From NCBI RefSeq assembly GCF_947501425.1, contig NZ_CANMVN010000002.1:434001-498000 (forward strand): a DNA stretch of 64,000 nt, in the 5' to 3' direction. The notes beneath the pieces were generated by a model, which worked only from the letters and a program-made list of their open reading frames with translations, made no database searches and was not told where the DNA came from. The position numbers and the translations under genes are program-made. Below, one piece after another: positions 1-8,342 of the stretch. The stretch's first letter is position 1. Every line of letters starts with the position of its first letter. Source of the DNA: an uncultured Psychroserpens sp. (GTDB lineage: Bacteria > Bacteroidota > Bacteroidia > Flavobacteriales > Flavobacteriaceae).

Positions 1-2
1 AA

Positions 3-767
3 ATTGACCCTAACGTTTTAAAAACAAAAATTACGACTACTTCCTTACCAGATTTAAAGCAAAAAATTGAAGGAATTTTTTCTAGTGAAACTGCTATTTC
101 TGGAGAAGTCAATCTTCCATTTGCAAACTTATCTTCATCATTTTCAACTGGAGATGTAGCAAAATTTATCTGGGAAATTGAAGATGTTGGTCAATTCAAT
201 TGGTCGTCCACAAATGGAAAAAGCCTTGCTCAATTATTTTATGCACTGCCTCAAGAAACTAAAGATGTTCTTGTCCAGTTATATTCCGATAATCCAAATG
301 CGAAAATGAAATTTATTGACCAAGCCTTTATGATTGGTCGTCTTGAAGTAACCACAAAAAGAACAAGAAAGATAACTTCAGATTCAGAATTAAATGCTTC
401 AAATTTTGTGACTGGAAAAGGAAACTATTTATTTTTAGATGATATATCCGATGAATTTGTAGTGAAAAATGTAATTACTGAAATTAATGGATATGATGCA
501 TCTGCTTTATTAAAAACAATGTATTTGAGCGAAAAAGCAAAAGAACAAAACTCAATTACTTCCCTAAATAACGAACGAATTAAAACTGAATATAATTTTC
601 TAACACAACTATATCCTGAATTATTAAAACCAACTTCGGAAGTTAATGTTATGAAAAAGGCAATTAGAGATTTAAATAAGAGTCAAGATAATCAGTTGTT
701 ATTTATAAACAAGGCTTTAGAAAAACAGAACATTAAGATTGAGAACGTAGTTGAACAGAATAACTAA
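3..767 (+). CDS. hypothetical protein, 5' end outside the window (partial)
   Basis: An open frame runs without a stop from the first bases of the window to a TAA at 765-767, so the gene begins upstream and at least 254 C-terminal residues are visible. The first ATG inside the window (306) is only internal. The visible part alternates beta-type segments and polar stretches, and the last 90 residues are Lys/Glu/Asn-rich and probably helical. I see no signal peptide, membrane segment or catalytic motif in this part and do not recognise the family. It lies at the start of a run of orphan genes and is followed directly by a degenerate palindromic spacer. Existence of the coding frame is sure; function is unknown. 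Confidence 0.75.
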   Translation: MDPNVLKTKITTTSLPDLKQKIEGIFSSETAISGEVNLPFANLSSSFSTGDVAKFIWEIEDVGQFNWSSTNGKSLAQLFYALPQETKDVLVQLYSDNPNAKMKFIDQAFMIGRLEVTTKRTRKITSDSELNASNFVTGKGNYLFLDDISDEFVVKNVITEINGYDASALLKTMYLSEKAKEQNSITSLNNERIKTEYNFLTQLYPELLKPTSEVNVMKKAIRDLNKSQDNQLLFINKALEKQNIKIENVVEQNN

Positions 768-888
768 CAATTACGTTGCACAACAATGGCTATAAGTAAT
801 TTCTTGTTCTCGCCTACTTTGACATGCACTTGAAAAACTAAGCACTTATATCCGAGACCTTTATGACACATTAAAAGAATTTTATATA
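768..888. repeat. degenerate palindromic spacer, copy 1
   Basis: Starts at the stop codon of the upstream gene with CTAACAATTACG. The left arm around 787-803 (GGCTATAAGTAATTT) pairs imperfectly with the complement of 836-853 (TAAGCACTTATATCC); about 11 of 17 positions match. A second spacer of similar design follows the next gene, and both contain the motif CTAACAAT. Spacers of this style are frequent between orphan genes in flavobacterial genomes (from memory); their function is not established. No gene is visible in it. Confidence 0.45.
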
Positions 889-1485
889 GTGGAATTTATT
901 TATAAAATATTAAGACAATATCCCGAAATAGGCACTCTATTTATAGCTACAACATTCACAGCTTTAGGGTTTATTTTTAAGACCTTAATTGATACATTTT
1001 TAGAAAATAAAAAACATAGAAATGAAATTAGAAAATTATATTGGACAGAAAGAATAAGTGCTGCTAAAAAAGCATCAGAATATTACTTTGACCTTTTAGA
1101 GCTGATTGGTTTAATGATTCATAAAATAGATATAGTATTAAATCACAACGAACCAAGCTCTTTAGAGAATGTAATGCATGAAACAATAGAGAAAATTTCC
1201 CAAAGATCTGTTAACCCTTCAACTTTTGAACATCATCATATTCATATTTTCTATAACTTCGATTCTGAAGTTTTTGACAAGCTTAACACTGAATCGTTTG
1301 ATTTAATAAAAAAACTAGAAACAACTCATATTTCGGAAACTGATTCTAATGAAACTATAGACAAAAAGTTAAATCAAATGAAGTCTATACTAGTTTCATT
1401 AAAAGCAAATCATGAAACAAAAAAAGATTTGTATAAAAAGTACTTAAATAAAATAAATGAAGATTTATCTGAATTTGTAAAATAA
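889..1485 (+). CDS. membrane-anchored coiled-coil protein of unknown function
   Basis: A 198-residue protein. It starts at a GTG (889); no ATG is available in frame upstream. Residues 14-36 (around GTLFIATTFTALGFIF) form one membrane segment, followed by a long polar, Lys/Glu-rich helical region consistent with a cytoplasmic coiled coil. No enzyme motif is visible. The gene sits alone between two imperfect palindromic spacers, which makes it look like a single-gene cassette. I do not recognise the family. A role as the membrane part of a defence or stress module is possible but nothing in the sequence proves it. Confidence 0.65.
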   Translation: MEFIYKILRQYPEIGTLFIATTFTALGFIFKTLIDTFLENKKHRNEIRKLYWTERISAAKKASEYYFDLLELIGLMIHKIDIVLNHNEPSSLENVMHETIEKISQRSVNPSTFEHHHIHIFYNFDSEVFDKLNTESFDLIKKLETTHISETDSNETIDKKLNQMKSILVSLKANHETKKDLYKKYLNKINEDLSEFVK

Positions 1486-1644
1486 CTTACCACAATAACG
1501 TGTATAGCTCATTGAGGCTGAATTCCCAATCGGAATTCATTGCAATTTACTATCTTTCGGTTACGACGGAAAATCATAGCTGATTTCCCGCAATAAGACA
1601 TACACATAACCGCTAACAATAATTATCGATAAAACTTCAAAACC
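1486..1644. repeat. degenerate palindromic spacer, copy 2
   Basis: ACGTGTATAGCTCATTG at 1498-1514 is an imperfect inverted copy of CAATAAGACATACACATA at 1591-1608. Between them lies GAATTC-ccaatcg-GAATTC, two copies of a 6-base palindrome that can pair with each other. The spacer ends with CTAACAAT (1613-1620), the motif that opens spacer copy 1 (764-771). The distance between the two CTAACAAT motifs is about 850 bases and encloses exactly one gene. No coding sequence is visible here. Confidence 0.5.
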
Positions 1645-2475
1645 ATGTCTGAATTTCTAACAGAAAATAATTTAAATGCTGCACTTAGCCATATATTTGA
1701 AAGCGCCAAATATGAATTATTAATCATATCTCCTTATATAAAACTTCACGACAGAATTAAATCTATTTTAAAAAGTAAATTAAACAATCCCGATTTATCG
1801 ATTGTTTTACTTTTTGGAAAAAATGAAGATGATATTTCTAAAAGTTTAAATCAAGATGACTTTAATTTTTTTAAGCAATTCCCTAATATTCAAATTAGGT
1901 TTGAAAAAAGATTACATGCCAAACTTTATGCAAATGAGTATGAATACTTAATAACTTCAATGAATCTTTACGATTATTCTCAAAACATAAATATTGAATC
2001 AGGAATAATTGGAGATGTCACAGAAAAAAGAATAGGTAAACAAACTTTAGATTATTTCAATAGAGTAATCGAACAATCTGAATTAATATTTGAAAAAGTA
2101 CCAGTATTTGAAACTAAAATGTTCGGTTTATCCTCTAAATATCTGGACTCAGAAATTGAAATTGATAATAGCGATGCGTTTTACAGCAACAAAAGCTATA
2201 AAAAAGTATTCAAAAAAAATCAGGTCAAGATTACATACGACAACAAAAACAGAAATAATATTGGATACTGCATCAGAACAGGCATAGAAATCCCATTTAA
2301 CATAAAAAAACCATTGTGTGACAATGCCTTTAAATCATGGAAAAGATATGAAAATCAAGACTATGCAGAAAAATACTGTCACTTTTCTGGTGAATTATCT
2401 AATGGAAACACTAGTGTAGGTAAACCTATATTAAAAGAGAATTGGAACACTGCAAAGAAAACACATGGCTTTTAA
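1645..2475 (+). CDS. phospholipase D-like protein with atypical zinc-ribbon-like tail
   Basis: A 276-residue protein. The N-terminal half is PLD-like: a leading strand (ELLIISPYIKL, about 24-34) and an HxK motif at H91/K93 (RLHAKLY) followed by TSMNLYDYS (104-112), the usual position of the GSxN element. One HxK motif per chain implies a dimer if it is active as a nuclease or phosphodiesterase. The tail (about 207-270) has the layout of a treble-clef or zinc-ribbon domain (CIRT, PLCDNA, YCHFSG, KPIL), but only the first cysteine of each expected pair is present (C209, C225, C245). This may be the normal form of a subfamily or a loss of zinc binding. It has its own ATG after spacer copy 2. PLD assignment is likely, substrate unknown. 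Confidence 0.7.
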   Translation: MSEFLTENNLNAALSHIFESAKYELLIISPYIKLHDRIKSILKSKLNNPDLSIVLLFGKNEDDISKSLNQDDFNFFKQFPNIQIRFEKRLHAKLYANEYEYLITSMNLYDYSQNINIESGIIGDVTEKRIGKQTLDYFNRVIEQSELIFEKVPVFETKMFGLSSKYLDSEIEIDNSDAFYSNKSYKKVFKKNQVKITYDNKNRNNIGYCIRTGIEIPFNIKKPLCDNAFKSWKRYENQDYAEKYCHFSGELSNGNTSVGKPILKENWNTAKKTHGF

Positions 2476-2508
2476 AAAATTTAAATAACAACCCAAAACC
2501 CAAAACCC

Positions 2509-3018
2509 ATGCTACACCTCCTCTGGTCCATACTAAACGGCATTATCGCGCTCTACTTTCTATATGTGATTGTAGGCTTTATACGTCAAGGCAAATCCTT
2601 TTTTAAAAGGCGGTTTAAAGTCATGTCTATTGTTGTAGTATGTATTGGTATGGTTCAAATTATTTCGGCAGTAACGTCAGAAGCTCCTAACAACAAGATT
2701 ATTCTGGCAAACGATTATAACACAACCAATCCTTCAAAAGTGATCAAACTCACACTTGAAGAGCATCTCACGTTTGATATCAATATGCTGGTTAAGTATT
2801 CTGTTGATCAAAACGAACTCATTCCCATAGAAAGCAATAGCTATGTAACCGGATTGGTGAGTGGCTACACTTGGGAATACAATTCTATTGAAACCCATAA
2901 TTTCAAACCTAACGACAGCTCAGAATTTACAGTTCAAGGCACTCTAAACTGGAATTTGTTTGGGATTACCGTGTACAGCCAACCTAAAACATTTACTGGT
3001 ACTATATCTAATCCTTAA
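2509..3018 (+). CDS. small membrane protein of unknown function
   Basis: A 169-residue protein with two N-terminal membrane segments (about 5-24 and 38-57) separated by a short basic loop (RQGKSFFKRRFK), so the remaining 110 residues are probably outside the cytoplasm. That part is rich in Thr, Asn and Tyr, strand-like, and has no cysteine or catalytic motif I recognise. The 3' end overlaps the convergent type IX cargo gene by 11 bases. The region before it is short, AT-rich, with CCCAAAA repeats and no clear terminator. Function unknown. Confidence 0.65.
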   Translation: MLHLLWSILNGIIALYFLYVIVGFIRQGKSFFKRRFKVMSIVVVCIGMVQIISAVTSEAPNNKIILANDYNTTNPSKVIKLTLEEHLTFDINMLVKYSVDQNELIPIESNSYVTGLVSGYTWEYNSIETHNFKPNDSSEFTVQGTLNWNLFGITVYSQPKTFTGTISNP

Positions 3019-5098
3019 TCACCTTTTTAGTCAATTCTCCTTGTTCAGAAGTGAGTTGTATCACATACACACCTTTTGCTAAATGCGCAATAGAAATCGT
3101 ACGTTCTAGCTGGTTGCCAACAAAGTTGATGCGTTGTAATAATCGTCCGTTGACATCATAAATATCGGCAGTATCAATAACGGTTTCAGAACTGATATGA
3201 AGCTCATCGTTGGCTGGATTAGGAAACACCTGTACAGTTGTGTTTGCTTCAAATTCATTGACTGATAGATTTGCTTCAACAGTCGTTTCAAAATCATTAG
3301 TAATGATTGGAAAATTAAAATCAAAATAAATTTCAGCATCGTTGCTAAAGGTATCACCAACAGTTAAGGTATCTACTGTTTTTATTTTAAATACCACATA
3401 GCCATCATTATTAGCATCATCAAAAGGCAGGTCGATATTTTCAAAAATAAATTCCACCTCATTGGTATTCTGGATTCTCGTAATATAATTATGACTGGCA
3501 TCTAATGGAATAAGCGTACTGATATCAAATGTACTAAGATCTATTTCATCTTTAATCACCACATTAATGGCATTGGCTGTTCCTGTATTTTCAAAACGAA
3601 TCATGTAACGCACATATTCACCCACCATAGCTTCTCTAATGCTATTGCCTTCCAAACATCGCTTGTCATTTGGGTCAAATGAATTCACAACAGTTTGTTT
3701 GATAGAGGTGATATTATCTTCTTCATAAATATCACCAGAAATTGGATTGATTACCGACTGAAACCCAATTTGATCTCCGTCATTTACAGGATTGTCAGGA
3801 TCTGTTGGTGTATTGAAATTCATGGTGATGAATAATTCTCTAGTCTCATAAGGTTGCAGATTAGCATAGTTCCATTCGAGTGAACCAAACGATTGCATAT
3901 CTGGACTCGGATTAGACGATACAAAATCAACTACAAAATCATCAAAATTAAATTCCACAGTTCCCGAAATGGTATTGCTGCCTTTGTTTTTATAGACCAT
4001 CTTATAATCTGCATCAAAACCAGGTCGTGCTTCCGTAAGCGGAACAATGTAAATCTCTAAATCCATAAATGGTCCATTTGGTGTGATACAAAAATCCTGA
4101 ATGTTCGGACTCATGCTTGCAGGGAAATCAGCAGCTATACTTTCTGGCGAAATCGTAAAATAAGAGGCATTCTCAATATCGGGAGAAATGGTAAAAGTTC
4201 CTGCTTGTAGTGGTACGATATAACCACCTGAATCATTGGTAATGATACTACCTTCGGAATTGCCATCGCTGATATTTAGTTTTAGATTAGGATAGATCAG
4301 ATCATTAGTATCACAGCCATCCTGATTTGTATCTATTTTGACATCACCTTGAACAATAAAAAACTCACCGCCTGGCTCAAACGTACAGTACGAATTGATC
4401 ACGCAATTCGTGTAACCATAAAAATCAATTCTATTCTGAATACTAGCGATTTCCGTGGCATCTACACAGATGAATTGAAGGTTCGGACAGTTATCAATAA
4501 AAAAGCTTCCACCATTGAGATCGTCGCCATTCTTCATAAAAATGGCATTAATATTACTATCCTGAATAACCAACTGACCTACATTTGGATTCTGACTAAT
4601 ATCTAATTGTGTGATTTGGTTATCGCTAATGTAAAATTCCTCAAGCAGTGGATTCTGACTCAGATCAATATCTGAAATTTGATTACTATTACACTTGATA
4701 TAAATAATCTCAGGATTATTAGTAACATCTAAAGCAACCAACTGATTAAACTCGCAATTAATAATTCTAAGTGCTGTATTTAATGATAAATCAACATTTG
4801 TAATATTATTTTGCGGACACCATAAACGCTCCAGAGCTGTAAAAGCACTGATGCCTTCTAAAGAGCTTATAGACTGATTAATAAGATATAAATGGACAAT
4901 ATTGGCAGCTTCACTTTCTTGAATTTCTCCGTCGTTATTGGTATCAGCATCTATATCACCTACTCCATCATTATTCAGGTCGACACAGTTTGTATTTACT
5001 AGTGCGTTTTTAAAATTAGCATCAGGAATTGTTACAATTTGAGCTTGTAAGACATTACAAGAGAATAACAAGGCAAGAATAAAGTAGAAGTATTTCAT
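3008..5098 (-). CDS. secreted leucine-rich-repeat protein with type IX sorting domain
   Basis: A 696-residue surface or secreted protein. Order of parts: signal peptide (1-19, ending LQAQ); an Asp/Asn-rich stretch resembling a calcium loop (about 40-60, NNDGVGDIDADTNNDGE); short leucine-rich repeats of the type LxxLDVTNNPxLxxIxCxxNQI (about 65-190); then beta-sandwich domains of the kind that often precede the tail in Bacteroidota adhesins (about 270-600); and a type A sorting tail (from about 612, VFPNPANDELHI, ending KKVIKD). Known for this class: the tail is recognised by the type IX machine and processed by PorU, whose gene is 35 kb away here. Binding partner unknown. Likely monocistronic. 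Confidence 0.85.
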   Translation of the reverse strand: MKYFYFILALLFSCNVLQAQIVTIPDANFKNALVNTNCVDLNNDGVGDIDADTNNDGEIQESEAANIVHLYLINQSISSLEGISAFTALERLWCPQNNITNVDLSLNTALRIINCEFNQLVALDVTNNPEIIYIKCNSNQISDIDLSQNPLLEEFYISDNQITQLDISQNPNVGQLVIQDSNINAIFMKNGDDLNGGSFFIDNCPNLQFICVDATEIASIQNRIDFYGYTNCVINSYCTFEPGGEFFIVQGDVKIDTNQDGCDTNDLIYPNLKLNISDGNSEGSIITNDSGGYIVPLQAGTFTISPDIENASYFTISPESIAADFPASMSPNIQDFCITPNGPFMDLEIYIVPLTEARPGFDADYKMVYKNKGSNTISGTVEFNFDDFVVDFVSSNPSPDMQSFGSLEWNYANLQPYETRELFITMNFNTPTDPDNPVNDGDQIGFQSVINPISGDIYEEDNITSIKQTVVNSFDPNDKRCLEGNSIREAMVGEYVRYMIRFENTGTANAINVVIKDEIDLSTFDISTLIPLDASHNYITRIQNTNEVEFIFENIDLPFDDANNDGYVVFKIKTVDTLTVGDTFSNDAEIYFDFNFPIITNDFETTVEANLSVNEFEANTTVQVFPNPANDELHISSETVIDTADIYDVNGRLLQRINFVGNQLERTISIAHLAKGVYVIQLTSEQGELTKKVIKD

Positions 5099-5167
5099 AA
5101 AAATAGTTTAAGAAAGTAGAAAGGCAATATAGGAAATTTCTTAATACTCTTTAGAGCAATTTCAGTC

Positions 5168-5860
5168 TTAATTCAATGCAATGAGCACATTTGGATCTGG
5201 ACAATTCTCTTGATAAAACGCTAAATCGGCTTTAGCACACACACCAGGATAGTCACCAACATAACCTTGTAGGTCTTTAATCATCTGAAAATGCAAATGC
5301 GGCGCATAATCGCCATTGACAGATGCATCACCAAGTGTGGCTAGTTGTTCGCCTTGCTGGAATGTTTGTCCGACACGTAGATTTTCGATAGAAGCCAAAC
5401 TGAGATGTCCATACAAGGTATAGAACTCGATGTTATTGATGTGATGTTTTAGAAGGATTGTTGGTCCGTAATCCCCAAAATTAGTATTGTTGTTGAAGCT
5501 ATGCACCTCAGCATCTAGAGGTGTGTAAATGGGTGTGTTGGCTGCAATCCATAGGTCGAGTCCGAGATGAATATTGCGTTCGGTGTCAGGATTAGCATCA
5601 TTAAAATACGCACTGCGACGATAGATACCTCGAGTTTCGAGATAACCACCATAAGCCACTACTCCATTATGGGTTTTGATATGGTTGTTGATATAGGTTT
5701 CTAAAGCGTCTGGCGAGGACACATCAACGGTTTGGAGTTCCTCATTAGATACAGAGAGATCCAAAGGTATATAGTCTATTTTAGGAATGGATGGATTAAT
5801 AACATAAAGCGACTGAGTTCCGAGTTCGGCTAAGACTTTAGAAAAGGGCTGTGAGGTCAT
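5168..5860 (-). CDS. M23-family peptidase (LytM domain)
   Basis: A 230-residue protein from the ATG at 5860. The frame extends to a TTG at 5878, but that codon overlaps a -7-like box (CAAAAATA at 5876-5883, reading TATTTTTG on the minus strand), so the shorter start is preferred. Zinc-binding motifs of the M23 fold are in place: HLGLD (HxxxD), YGHLS and HLHFQ. The family cleaves peptidoglycan cross-links or related peptides. There is no signal peptide, which is unusual for an enzyme with a cell-wall substrate; related flavobacterial proteins share this lack (from memory). Fold is confident, substrate and location uncertain. Confidence 0.8.
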   Translation of the reverse strand: MTSQPFSKVLAELGTQSLYVINPSIPKIDYIPLDLSVSNEELQTVDVSSPDALETYINNHIKTHNGVVAYGGYLETRGIYRRSAYFNDANPDTERNIHLGLDLWIAANTPIYTPLDAEVHSFNNNTNFGDYGPTILLKHHINNIEFYTLYGHLSLASIENLRVGQTFQQGEQLATLGDASVNGDYAPHLHFQMIKDLQGYVGDYPGVCAKADLAFYQENCPDPNVLIALN

Positions 5861-5904
5861 GCAGGCAATTTTTAGCAAAAATATGAAATCTATAGATTAC
5901 TATG

Positions 5905-6400
5905 CACTGCGACTTTGCTTAGTCAGGTTTGGGACACTTCGACTACGCTCAGTGTGACAGGCCTGCGTTTGAGAGAGCTACCAAATGTCACTTAGTGACT
6001 GAGATTCCTCGCTATACTCTGAATGACAAAGTCAAGACGATTTATTTGTCATTCAGAAGGAGGAACGACTGAAGAATCTGTATATAATTTTTAGGTAAGA
6101 GATGCTGAAATATTGCACTTCGTCAAGCTTCACTTGGTACCTTTGTGTCAACATATATGTTGACTCTCGGTAATGCTCAGTGTGACAGGTCTACGTTTGA
6201 GTGAGCTAACCAAATGTCACTTAGTGACTGAGATTCTTCGCTATGCTCTGAATGACAATAAAACAACTTCATTTGTCATTCAGAAGGAGGAACGACTGAA
6301 GAATCTGTACATCATACTAGGTTCTGAGATTCCGTATCAAGTACGGAATGACGTCGATCTATTTTGTTCATATCGTCAACCTGAACTTGTTTCAGGTTCT
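5905..6400. repeat. mosaic of dispersed intergenic repeats, cluster 1
   Basis: This 570-base gap holds no gene. It contains two copies of a 35-base element TTGTCATTCAGAAGGAGG... (6046-6081 and 6273-6308), two copies of an element running from CTCAGTGTGACAGG through AAATGTCACTTAGTGACTGAGATT (about 5935-6030 and 6169-6260), and one 71-base element (6117-6187) with a perfect 18-base palindrome at 6147-6164. It also holds two hairpins: ATTCCGTA/TACGGAAT (6329-6349) and AACCTGAA/TTCAGGTT (6378-6398). All recur, wholly or in part, in cluster 2 beyond the next gene or resemble repeats common in other bacteria. Confidence 0.85.
6147..6164. repeat. perfect 18-base palindrome inside a repeat
   Basis: GTCAACATATATGTTGAC is its own reverse complement. 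An identical copy lies at 8235-8252 inside the second copy of the same 71-base repeat. It is part of a dispersed element, so a role as operator of the neighbouring gene is not indicated. Confidence 0.8.
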
Positions 6401-6447
6401 CATTAGTATTGCAAAAATTCCGAATCAGGTGTTAAATGACAATGTCT

Positions 6448-7953
6448 CTATTTCTTTAAAGCTACTTCCAAAGCTTCCGCTTTATCTTTGGCATACTGCA
6501 AAGTGCTGTCCATTGCAAAACAGGTTTTGTAGTTTTCAAGAGCTTTCAGGCTATCCCCTTTCAGTATTAAAGCATCAGCATAGCTATCATAAGGATTTGC
6601 CGAATCTGGATACATATCAACATTAAGTTTAAAGATCTTTAAGGCATCATCAACGCGGTTTTCATTAATGAGTCCGTAGCCTAGAATATTCAATTCTGAT
6701 TCGTCAAAATTATAATCATCGGCATGATTAGCTTTCAAGTCTTTATAATGCGCAATGGCCTTATCGATATCCTCAGTAAATATATGCTCAGCAACTGTAT
6801 TTTTGATACTTGGTTTTCTGAGTTCAAAAGGCTTCCCCTCTCTAATACTACCCATAGCAGACATCACATTAGCATAGGTTTCTGCCGAATTATTGGTCAG
6901 CACAATAAATCCGCTTTTATCCTCCACTTCATTATGTAAAAACGTAGCAAAACCAACCCAACCGCCAGAGTGACTCACCACTTTAGGCTCACCTGGATTG
7001 TACTCTAAAAACCACCCAAAACCATAGCCTGTATATTCACCATCGTTTGTTTTTCCAGAAGTCCAAGCTTCATCTAAATAGTCTTTAGAAATGATGGTAT
7101 AATTAGCCAAGGCCATATTCCATTTGTAGAGATCTTGCAAAGTGGAATAAACCCCTCCATCACCTCTAACCGCATTAAGAAAATGGTAGTCGTTTAGTTT
7201 GTTGTCTTTTTGATTGAGTGCTGTTTCATAACCAAACACGCGATTTGGCATGTTTGGATCTGCACCTTCTTGATACTTATATAAAGTGGTATTGGTCATC
7301 CCAACAGGATCAAAGATGTGTTCTTTAAAAAAGTCACTTAAATGTTGTCCAGAAATCTTCTCAATAATTGTTGCCAATACTAAATACCCCGTATTACTGT
7401 ATTCCCAGCGTTCACCAGGCTGAAAATCCAGTTCAGGACCCACACGATAGAATTCTTTTAAGACCTCATCGTTTCCAAGCAAGTAGGTTTTTGTCGAATC
7501 CTCAGGTGTCCAATGCATAGCCATCAAACGCTCGTAATCTGTGAGTCCAGACACATGGTGCAGTAGTTGTCGTACTGAAATGTTATCATAAGGAAACTCA
7601 GGTAAAATGGTATTGACCTTTTGATCGTAATCGAGTTGTCCAGCTTCTTTGAGTTTCATGATTGCCATTCCTGTGAATTGTTTACTTACGGAAGCCAATC
7701 GGAATTGTGAATTGAGATCTAACGAATCCATCGGATTGATAGAACGTAATCCATTAGAACTTTTAAAAACAACCTCACCATTCTCGTACACCAGAATATT
7801 TCCGGTAGGTATCCCTTGAGATGTCATTTGAGTAACAAAGTCGGCATATGGACTTGTTGTGTCTTCGGTTACTGTTGAATTAGAATCGGTTTTACATGAA
7901 AAAAAGCATACCAAAACAAGGTATACAAGCGCTAATGGTTTAAATGATGTCAT
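6448..7953 (-). CDS. beta-lactamase-fold serine hydrolase lipoprotein with TPR-like tail
   Basis: A 501-residue lipoprotein (signal ending FFSC, lipidated C20). The class C beta-lactamase / D-alanyl-D-alanine peptidase fold is shown by SVSK (S88-K91, nucleophile and general base), the YSN motif (in EYSNTGY) and HSGG near residue 330. The last 110 residues hold TPR-like helices (around NENRVDDALKIFKLNVDMYP). Such proteins in Bacteroidota act as esterases or peptidases in the periplasm; real beta-lactam hydrolysis is not implied. Repeats flank the gene on both sides, so it may have been carried or bounded by them. No cotranscribed neighbour. Confidence 0.85.
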   Translation of the reverse strand: MTSFKPLALVYLVLVCFFSCKTDSNSTVTEDTTSPYADFVTQMTSQGIPTGNILVYENGEVVFKSSNGLRSINPMDSLDLNSQFRLASVSKQFTGMAIMKLKEAGQLDYDQKVNTILPEFPYDNISVRQLLHHVSGLTDYERLMAMHWTPEDSTKTYLLGNDEVLKEFYRVGPELDFQPGERWEYSNTGYLVLATIIEKISGQHLSDFFKEHIFDPVGMTNTTLYKYQEGADPNMPNRVFGYETALNQKDNKLNDYHFLNAVRGDGGVYSTLQDLYKWNMALANYTIISKDYLDEAWTSGKTNDGEYTGYGFGWFLEYNPGEPKVVSHSGGWVGFATFLHNEVEDKSGFIVLTNNSAETYANVMSAMGSIREGKPFELRKPSIKNTVAEHIFTEDIDKAIAHYKDLKANHADDYNFDESELNILGYGLINENRVDDALKIFKLNVDMYPDSANPYDSYADALILKGDSLKALENYKTCFAMDSTLQYAKDKAEALEVALKK

Positions 7954-8040
7954 CTGTTTTGATTGAAGTGTTTACTTCATAAAGATAAGAGTTTAAATGA
8001 ATTGTTACAGATGTGTTGTAAGTTTTGGGATAAAGATGCA

Positions 8041-8290
8041 TTATTGGATTTGTCATTCAGAAGGAGGAACGACTGAAGAATCTATGTGAAGTTTTTGGAT
8101 ATGAGATGCTGAAATATTGCACTTCGACTCACGCTCAGTGTGACAGGTCGAGGTTTGAGTGGGTTGCCTAATGTCGCTTAGCGACTGAGATTCTGAAATA
8201 TTATACTTCGTCAAGCTTCACTTGGTACCTTTGTGTCAACATATATGTTGACTCCCGGTAATGCTCAGCATGACAAGCCACACAAGTAAG
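8041..8290. repeat. mosaic of dispersed intergenic repeats, cluster 2
   Basis: The 389-base gap 7954-8342 has no gene. It carries the 35-base element at 8049-8083, a partial CTCAGTGTGACAGG...GACTGAGATT element (8132-8192), and the second copy of the 71-base element (8205-8275, nearly identical to 6117-6187). Both clusters have the same orientation, so together they form direct repeats about 2 kb apart around the serine hydrolase gene. Confidence 0.85.
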
Positions 8291-8342
8291 TATCGTTTAA
8301 AGATTGAGTGAAGTAAACAAATGCCACTTTGTGACCGACTGA

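Noticed and set aside
764-1644. True integron attC sites
   Set aside because: The core motif GTTRRRY and its inverse are not present at the right places and no integron integrase gene is in the window; kept only as an analogy.
6173-6626. Open frames inside repeat cluster 1 (for example 6173-6406)
   Set aside because: They consist of translated repeat elements, have no start context and recur with the repeats; not genes.
6448-7953. Calling the serine hydrolase an antibiotic-resistance beta-lactamase
   Set aside because: The fold is shared by esterases and peptidases, and the lipoprotein signal and TPR-like tail point to a housekeeping envelope enzyme.
8235-8252. 18-base palindrome as an operator
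   Set aside because: It lies inside a dispersed 71-base repeat found twice, so it is a part of the repeat and not a gene-specific site.
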